From Gammaproteobacteria bacterium (lineage in GTDB: Bacteria; Pseudomonadota; Gammaproteobacteria; Natronospirales; REEB76), in the NCBI GenBank assembly GCA_027317045.1, contig DAHVFI010000028.1, positions 1 through 18,785 of the forward strand: a stretch of 18,785 nucleotides of DNA. Reading direction: 5' to 3'. This document shows positions 12,928 to 18,785 of this stretch, one piece after another (the stretch's first letter is position 1; every line of letters begins with the position of its first letter). The notes under the pieces were generated by a model that worked only from the letters and a program-made list of their open reading frames with translations, was not told where the DNA came from and did no database searches. Both the position numbers and the translations under genes were made by a program.

Positions 12928-13554
12928 ATGCGGGTCAACCCCATCATCGATAAATTGCGGCGGGAACATGCCGATATGCGCAGGGTGATTATCCTGATTC
13001 GCATGCAACTGGACCTGCTTGAGCGACATGCAAACCCGGATCTGATCTTGATGGCAAACGCATTCTACTACATGCGCAAATTTCCGAGCGTGGTGCACCA
13101 TCCCAAGGAAGAACTCATCTTCGAAAAGCTGCTGGCCCGCGGCGCGCCGGTACAAAAGGAGGTGGAGCAGTTGCACCAGCAGCACCAGGAAATATATGCA
13201 CTGGAGGACAACCTGATTGAACTCACACTCGCCATGCAGCAAGGCGACAGTCAGGCGCCCCCACGCCTGCTGGAGTTTGGCCGGCATTATCTTGCCATCC
13301 AGGCATTACATGTGGAGACCGAGGAGCGGGTTCTGTTTCCGGCAGCGCTGCTAACCCTGCGTGCGTATGACTGGAAGGATATCCGCAGCAAGTCAGTGGG
13401 TATCGAGGATCCGCTGTTTGGCAATAACCCCACCGGACGCTACCGTTATCTTTATGATTACCTGTTGCGCGAGGCGGCCGATAACGGGGTGACCTTGCCA
13501 GCCACATCCCAGGCTCCCGCACCCAGCTCCAACAAAAAGACTTTTCCCAAGTAG
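12928..13554 (+). CDS. Hemerythrin HHE-domain protein (208 aa)
   Basis: The preferred start is ATG 12928 (MRVNPIIDKL), preceded by AGAGG; a GTG at 12904 would add eight residues without family character. The protein is a four-helix bundle with metal-ligand candidates in hemerythrin order: H14 (LRREHADM), H57/H58 with E61/E62 (VVHHPKEE), H83 and H86 (LHQQHQEI), and H128 with E132 (LHVETEE). These would hold a non-haem di-iron centre. Family members sense or store oxygen, or handle nitric oxide and iron-sulfur repair. After the bundle there is an extra region (about 150-208) with DPLFGN and a Pro/Ser/Lys-rich disordered tail. There is no DNA-binding or signalling domain. It converges with the short-chain dehydrogenase gene, seven bases apart. 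Confidence 0.85.
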   Translation: MRVNPIIDKLRREHADMRRVIILIRMQLDLLERHANPDLILMANAFYYMRKFPSVVHHPKEELIFEKLLARGAPVQKEVEQLHQQHQEIYALEDNLIELTLAMQQGDSQAPPRLLEFGRHYLAIQALHVETEERVLFPAALLTLRAYDWKDIRSKSVGIEDPLFGNNPTGRYRYLYDYLLREAADNGVTLPATSQAPAPSSNKKTFPK

Positions 13555-13561
13555 AGACGCG

Positions 13562-14281
13562 CTACCAGGGTATTTGCTTACGCTCACGCCAGAAATAACC
13601 GCTCCCGGCAGGCTGCGGCGAGGTGGCCAGCCAGACGATGGTTTCCGCGCCTTTTTCGACTGAGCGGCTGGCGCCGGGTCCGCCCATGTCGGTGCGCACC
13701 CAGCCGGGACAGGCGGAGTTCACGCTGATGCCGCGGTCAGCGAGATCGTGGGCGAACACACGGGTCACCACGTTGAGCGCTGCCTTGGAGATCCGATACC
13801 CCAGATAGCCGCCGCCCATGTCGTTGAGGGCACCCATGCCGGAAGATACGTTGACGATGCGCGCGCCTTCCGGCATCAGCGGTGCCAGCGCCTGGATGAG
13901 CCGCACCGCGCCCAGGGTGTTGGTATTCAAGATTTCCATCACCGTCAGCGGCGAAACCTTGAGCGCGTCGGTGGATTTGGCGCCGGCCTCGCGGGAGGAT
14001 TCCGGCAGGATGCCGGCGTTGTTCACCAATACGTCCACGCGGCGGTGGTGCTCGCGGAGGTAATGTGCCAGCGCCAGGGCATCCTCGGTGGAGTTGACGT
14101 CCAGCTTGCGCAGTTCCACGCTGAGATTTTCCGCCTGCAGTTTACGCAGCGCTTGTGCCCCGGCCTGCGGATTGCGGGCCGTAAGCACCACATGGAAACC
14201 GCCTTGCGCCAGCTGCCGGGCGGTTTCCAGACCGAGACCGCGGTTGGCGCCGGTGACCACGGCGATTTTAATATCGGTCAT
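13562..14281 (-). CDS. Short-chain dehydrogenase/reductase, carbonyl-reductase-like (239 aa)
   Basis: A classical SDR: the cofactor motif TGANRGLG (10-17), the structural motif NNAG (87-90), and a catalytic segment with NVSSG (144-148) and YRISK (Y162-K166). NTNTLGAVRL supplies the conserved asparagine region, and CPGWVRTDMGG the motif after the substrate loop. Arg and Asn after the glycine motif (TARN) favour NADPH. The pattern TGANRGLG...PGWVRTDMGG resembles carbonyl reductases of the CBR1 type, which reduce quinones and reactive carbonyls; this would suit the electrophile theme of the neighbouring cluster, but it is on the other strand and not co-transcribed. The start ATG 14281 has GGGGA upstream. 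Substrate is unknown. Confidence 0.88.
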   Translation of the reverse strand: MTDIKIAVVTGANRGLGLETARQLAQGGFHVVLTARNPQAGAQALRKLQAENLSVELRKLDVNSTEDALALAHYLREHHRRVDVLVNNAGILPESSREAGAKSTDALKVSPLTVMEILNTNTLGAVRLIQALAPLMPEGARIVNVSSGMGALNDMGGGYLGYRISKAALNVVTRVFAHDLADRGISVNSACPGWVRTDMGGPGASRSVEKGAETIVWLATSPQPAGSGYFWRERKQIPW

Positions 14282-14382
14282 ACGGAGTCCCCGGGTGTTT
14301 TCGAATCAGTGAAATGAAAGGCAGTATGATACGGTCTCAGTAGAAGCGTAAATCCCGCGCTTGCCATCTGCGAGAATGCACA

Positions 14383-15021
<639 letters not shown>

Positions 15022-15078
15022 TCTGCGGGCTCCCCGTGTTTGAAGTTCTGTGGGTAATGAACAACCAGGAGAGCTGAT

Positions 15079-15642
15079 ATGTGGACTTTGCGCGGGACCG
15101 CCATCGTATTGTTTTTCCTGTGGCTGTTCCTTGACGGCACGGTGGTCTTTCGCCGCAAGTCCGCCAAGAGCGAAAGCCGCGACCGCTTTTCCCTGTGGGC
15201 GATCATGCTGGGCAATATGATTGCCTGGGTGGCAGGCATTTATCTTGCCTATACACCCTACGGCGTCATCCACCCGACGGTGCCGGTGCAGATTGCAGGA
15301 CTGATCATAATGGGCATCGGCATCCTGGTGCGTTCCATCGCCGTCGCCCAGCTTGGCCGGTTCCACACGCCCAACGTGGCGGTGCTCGCTGATCACCAGG
15401 TAGTGGATAGCGGCCTCTATCATTACATCCGTCATCCCAGCTATTTGGGCGCGCTCATCGCGTTCCTGGGCTGTGGCCTGGCCTTGGGCAACTGGCTGAG
15501 CCTGCTTATCATCATGGCGATTTCTATCGCGGTGTATCTGTATCGCATTCACGAAGAAGAAACGGCACTCAGCACCGTTTTGGGCGAGTCTTATGAAAGC
15601 TACCGCCGCCGTACGAAACGGCTGATCCCGGGTGTTTACTGA
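15079..15642 (+). CDS. Isoprenylcysteine carboxyl methyltransferase/phospholipid methyltransferase-like membrane protein (187 aa)
   Basis: Hydrophobic segments at about residues 6-24, 39-61, 69-91 and 120-150 give four or five membrane helices. The C-terminal half carries the ICMT/PEMT signature: SGLYHYIRHPSYLGALI (the RHPxYxG S-adenosylmethionine-binding motif), followed after the helices by HEEETALSTVLGESYESYRR with the conserved Glu and Tyr residues and a basic tail. Bacterial members methylate small lipophilic or membrane substrates by analogy with eukaryotic ICMT, but most have no known substrate. The ribosome site AGGAGAG lies 5-11 bases before ATG 15079. It follows msrA by 57 bases and may share its transcript, although no functional link is obvious. 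Confidence 0.82.
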   Translation: MWTLRGTAIVLFFLWLFLDGTVVFRRKSAKSESRDRFSLWAIMLGNMIAWVAGIYLAYTPYGVIHPTVPVQIAGLIIMGIGILVRSIAVAQLGRFHTPNVAVLADHQVVDSGLYHYIRHPSYLGALIAFLGCGLALGNWLSLLIIMAISIAVYLYRIHEEETALSTVLGESYESYRRRTKRLIPGVY

Positions 15643-15679
15643 TCCTCACAATTGACCTGATGACAATTAAGTTCAGACA

Positions 15680-18600
15680 ATGAGCCTGGAATTATTTCAT
15701 CCTGCCACCGTTGCGTGGTTTCGCAAGACCTTCGCCGCGCCCACCGAAGCCCAGGATGCGGCCTGGCCCGCGATCCGTGCCGGCCGCCCGACACTCATCG
15801 CCGCGCCCACCGGGTCCGGCAAGACCCTGGCGGCGTTTCTCGCCGCCATTGATGACCTGATCAAGCAAGGACTGACCCATGGCCTGAGGGACGAATGCAG
15901 CGTGCTGTACATTTCGCCGCTCAAGGCCCTGTCCAACGACATCCAGAAGAACCTGCGGCAGCCGCTGGAAGGCATCCGCAACCAGCTGCTTGAATCGGGA
16001 CTGCCGGACGTGGATATCCGCGCGCTGGTACGCAGCGGCGACACGCCGCAGGCGGAGCGCCAGCGCATGCGCCGCACGCCGCCGCATATTCTGGTGACCA
16101 CGCCGGAATCGCTGTACATCCTGCTGACCTCGGATTCCGGCCGCAAAATGTTAGCCACTGTACGCACCCTGATCGTGGATGAAATCCACGCGCTCGCCGG
16201 CAACAAGCGCGGCGCGCACCTGGCGCTCTCATTGGAGCGTTTGTCGGCGTTGACAGCGGCACCCGCGGTGCGTATCGGTCTGTCCGCGACCCAGAAACCC
16301 ATCGAAGAAGTGGCGCAGTTCCTCACCGGTGCGGACGCAGGCTGCACTATCATCGATACCGGTCACGTGCGTGAGCGCCGCCTGCATCTGGAGTTGCCGC
16401 GTTCGCCGCTGGCGCCGGTGATGGCCAACGAGATTTGGTCGGAAATCTACGAGCGTCTGGCGGAGTTGACCCGTGCTCACCGCACCACGCTGATATTCGT
16501 CAACAACCGGCGCTTGGCGGAACGCGCTGCGCGGCATCTGGCCGAGCGTATCGGCGAACAACAGGTGACTGCCCATCACGGCAGTCTGGCGCGTGCCCAT
16601 CGGCTGGACGCGGAACAGCGCCTCAAGCGCGGTGAACTCAAGGCACTGGTGGCCACCGCCTCGCTGGAGCTGGGTATCGACATCGGCGACGTTGATCTGG
16701 TGTGTCAGCTGGGTTCGCCCCGCAGTATCAGTGCGTTTTTGCAGCGCGTCGGCCGGTCCGGCCATGCCCTGGGCGCATTACCGGAAGGCCGCTTGTTCCC
16801 GCTGTCGCGGGACGATCTGGTGGAATGCACGGCGCTGCTGGATTGCGTGCGCCGCGGCGAACTCGATGCCCTGCAGGTGCCGGACGCGCCGCTGGACGTG
16901 CTGGCGCAGCAGATCGTCGCCGAAGTGGCCTGCCGCGAATGGGATGAAGCGGAACTGTTTGAGTGCCTGCGTCGCGCCTGGTCGTATCGTTATCTGAAAC
17001 GCGAGGACTACACCGAGGTGGTGTGCATGCTGGCGGAGGGTTTTTCGACCCGCCGCGGCCGACGCAGCGCCTATCTGCACCGCGACGCGGTTAACGGCAA
17101 ACTGCGCGGACGGCGCGGCGCCAAGCTCGTGGCGGTCACCAACGGCGGCGCGATTCCCGATCAGTTTGATTACGAGGTGCTGCTTTTGCCCGCGGGCCTG
17201 CGCATCGGTTCCCTCAACGAGGATTTTGCCTTCGAGAGCATTCCCGGCGACATTTTCCAGCTGGGCAACACCAGCTACCGCATGCTCAAGATCGAGCAGG
17301 GCCGGGTGTTGGTGGAGGACGCCAGGGGCGCGCCGCCCAACATCCCTTTCTGGTTCGGCGAGGCACCGGCGCGCAGCGCGGAACTTTCGGCTGCGGTATC
17401 GCGCCTGCGTTCCACCGCCAATGGACAGCTGGCTGCCGGCAAAGACCTGGGCATCTGGTTGGCGCACGACTTGGGACTGGATGCAGCCGCCGCCGGCCAG
17501 CTCACGGAATATCTGACGACCGCGCATGCCGCGCTGTCGGTGCTGCCCACCCAGGACACGCTGGTGTTCGAGCGTTTCTTCGACGAGGCCGGCGACCAGC
17601 ATTTCGTGATCCATTCGCCCTTTGGAGCGCGCGTCAACCGCGCCTGGGGCCTGGCGCTCAGGAAACGTTTTTGCCGCAAATTCAATTTCGAGTTGCAGGC
17701 CGCGGCACTCGAAGACACCATCGTGCTGTCACTCGGGCCGACCCACAGCTTCCCGCTGGAAGAGCCGGCGCGCTATCTCAATTCCGCCACCGCCCTCGAG
17801 GTGCTGACCCAGGCGGTGCTGGCCGCGCCCATGTTCGGCAGCCGCTGGCGCTGGGTCACCACCACCGCCCTGGCGGTGCGCCGCAACCGCAACGGCCGGC
17901 GCACGCCGGCGGCTTTCCAGCGCGCCGATGCCCAGGATCTGGTGGCGGTGGTGTTTCCCGACCAGTTGGCCTGCGCCGAAAATCTCAGCGGCGCCATCGA
18001 GGTGCCGGAGCATCCGCTGGTACGGCAGACATTGAATGACTGTCTGCACGAAGTCATGGATGCGAACGGATTTCTGCGGCTGCTCGAACGCTTGCAGGAC
18101 GGCACCCTGAAAGTCGTGGCGCGGGATCTGGCCGCACCTTCACCCCTGGCCCAGGAGATTTTATCGGCACGCCCGTATGCATTCCTGGACGATTCGCCCG
18201 CGGAAGAGCGGCGCACGCTGGCGGTGCAGGCGCGCGGTGTGCTGAGCCTTGAAGAAGCCGGGTCCCTGGCCGAACTCGATCCCGACGCCATTGCCCGGGT
18301 ACGCGCGGAAGTCTGGCCCGGGGCGCGGGATGCGGATGAACTGCATGATGCCCTGGTGGTGCTGGGATTTCTGACCGAGCAGGAGGGCTTAGATGGAAAT
18401 CGGGAAGCTGCACGTGATTCAGGCTGGCAACACCTGTTCGAGCGTTTGGGCGAGACGCGCCGCGCCACCGCTGCACGTTTGCCGAACAATCAGATGGTAT
18501 GGGTCGCGGCCGAACGTCTGCAGGAATTGCTGGCGGTGTTTCCGGATGCCGGACTCAATCCACGCATCCAGCCGGTTGCGGAATCTAGCGCTGAACCGTT

Positions 18601-18785
18601 GACACGCGCAGCGGCGCTGGTCGAATTGTTGCGCAGCCGCCTGGAAGCCTCCGGTCCGGCCACCGTAAAGGATTTGGCGGATTTATTGGGACTTGCGATT
18701 CCTGAGATCGAGCCCGCATTGTTGGCACTGGAAGCGGAAGGCGCTGTGATGCGCGGGAATTTCACACAACCATATTCGGCCCCCT
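15680..18785 (+). CDS. lhr: Long Lhr-family DEAD/DEAH-box ATP-dependent helicase (5' 1035 codons, cut by window edge)
   Basis: The frame is uninterrupted from ATG 15680 to the window end. RecA domain 1 has the Q-motif-like PTEAQDAAWP, Walker A APTGSGKT (42-49), DEIH (167-170) and SAT (202-204). RecA domain 2 has IFVNNRR, AHHGSLARAHR, ASLELGIDIG and QRVGRSGH (355-362). It continues into the winged-helix and Lhr-specific beta-barrel domains (for example GGAIPDQFDYEVLLLPAGLR and FQLGNTSYRMLK). The product already exceeds the 800-900 residues of the short Lhr core, so this is the long form (about 1400-1550 residues) with an extra C-terminal region. Lhr translocates 3'-5' on single-stranded DNA and unwinds RNA:DNA hybrids, and it is linked to DNA repair. 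The ATG lacks a clear Shine-Dalgarno; the gap after the ICMT-like gene is 37 bases. Confidence 0.93.
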   Translation, partial: MSLELFHPATVAWFRKTFAAPTEAQDAAWPAIRAGRPTLIAAPTGSGKTLAAFLAAIDDLIKQGLTHGLRDECSVLYISPLKALSNDIQKNLRQPLEGIRNQLLESGLPDVDIRALVRSGDTPQAERQRMRRTPPHILVTTPESLYILLTSDSGRKMLATVRTLIVDEIHALAGNKRGAHLALSLERLSALTAAPAVRIGLSATQKPIEEVAQFLTGADAGCTIIDTGHVRERRLHLELPRSPLAPVMANEIWSEIYERLAELTRAHRTTLIFVNNRRLAERAARHLAERIGEQQVTAHHGSLARAHRLDAEQRLKRGELKALVATASLELGIDIGDVDLVCQLGSPRSISAFLQRVGRSGHALGALPEGRLFPLSRDDLVECTALLDCVRRGELDALQVPDAPLDVLAQQIVAEVACREWDEAELFECLRRAWSYRYLKREDYTEVVCMLAEGFSTRRGRRSAYLHRDAVNGKLRGRRGAKLVAVTNGGAIPDQFDYEVLLLPAGLRIGSLNEDFAFESIPGDIFQLGNTSYRMLKIEQGRVLVEDARGAPPNIPFWFGEAPARSAELSAAVSRLRSTANGQLAAGKDLGIWLAHDLGLDAAAAGQLTEYLTTAHAALSVLPTQDTLVFERFFDEAGDQHFVIHSPFGARVNRAWGLALRKRFCRKFNFELQAAALEDTIVLSLGPTHSFPLEEPARYLNSATALEVLTQAVLAAPMFGSRWRWVTTTALAVRRNRNGRRTPAAFQRADAQDLVAVVFPDQLACAENLSGAIEVPEHPLVRQTLNDCLHEVMDANGFLRLLERLQDGTLKVVARDLAAPSPLAQEILSARPYAFLDDSPAEERRTLAVQARGVLSLEEAGSLAELDPDAIARVRAEVWPGARDADELHDALVVLGFLTEQEGLDGNREAARDSGWQHLFERLGETRRATAARLPNNQMVWVAAERLQELLAVFPDAGLNPRIQPVAESSAEPLTRAAALVELLRSRLEASGPATVKDLADLLGLAIPEIEPALLALEAEGAVMRGNFTQPYSAP

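Noticed and set aside
15697..18489. Several long minus-strand and alternate plus-strand open frames inside lhr
   Set aside because: The plus-strand frame from 15680 is open throughout and contains all helicase motifs in order; the others are Arg/Ala-rich shadows of GC-rich coding sequence.

Overview
The window looks like a chromosomal segment of a moderately GC-rich, non-enteric gammaproteobacterium. This rests on full-length relatives of GreB, TrxC (Trx2 type with its N-terminal zinc module), an E. coli-length MsrA and a beta-class GstA, next to genes that enterics usually lack: the beta subunit of a 2-oxoacid:ferredoxin oxidoreductase, a PolX-type polymerase, a DmdC-like acyl-CoA dehydrogenase and a saccharopine-dehydrogenase-fold reductase. 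Placement below class level is not possible by eye. I see no insertion sequences, tRNA or rRNA genes, CRISPR arrays, prophage or integration scars; the segment reads as ordinary chromosome with short gene units on both strands.

Layout. 2-250: the 3' end of a korB-like gene. 311-418 (-): a 35-residue, very basic small protein with a recognisable promoter and a dyad in its leader. 761-1048: a small lipoprotein with a Gly/Asp-rich tail. 1049-1533: no convincing gene. 1534-1926 (-): a conserved hypothetical protein, divergent from a saccharopine-dehydrogenase-like gene (2076-3203). 3285-3895: a two-gene translationally coupled pair, the second encoding an eight-cysteine zinc-ribbon-like protein. 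3907-5594 (-): trxC, greB and a six-helix membrane protein. 5614-6129: a putative zinc metallopeptidase-like protein whose stop codon overlaps that of polX (6126-7844, -). 7991-9784: the acyl-CoA dehydrogenase.

9831-12673 is the most coherent and interesting block: an ArsR-family regulator with an almost consensus promoter, a dyad operator candidate and virtually no 5' leader, a short terminator-like hairpin, then an Old Yellow Enzyme ene-reductase, a beta-class glutathione S-transferase and an NADPH-dependent FMN/quinone reductase. Together these three enzymes suit detoxification of electrophiles (enones, quinones, nitro compounds). The regulator has lost the second cysteine of the classic metal-binding CxC box but keeps three cysteines, so a thiol-based electrophile or redox sensor is a reasonable hypothesis.

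12928-15642: a hemerythrin-domain protein, a short-chain dehydrogenase (-), msrA and an isoprenylcysteine-methyltransferase-like membrane protein. 15680 to the window end: the first 1035 codons of a long Lhr helicase, cut by the window edge. Many genes here (trxC, polX, the ene-reductase cluster, the hemerythrin-domain protein, msrA, lhr) belong to families linked to redox damage or DNA repair, but apart from the 9.8-12.7 kb cluster they look like separate transcription units.
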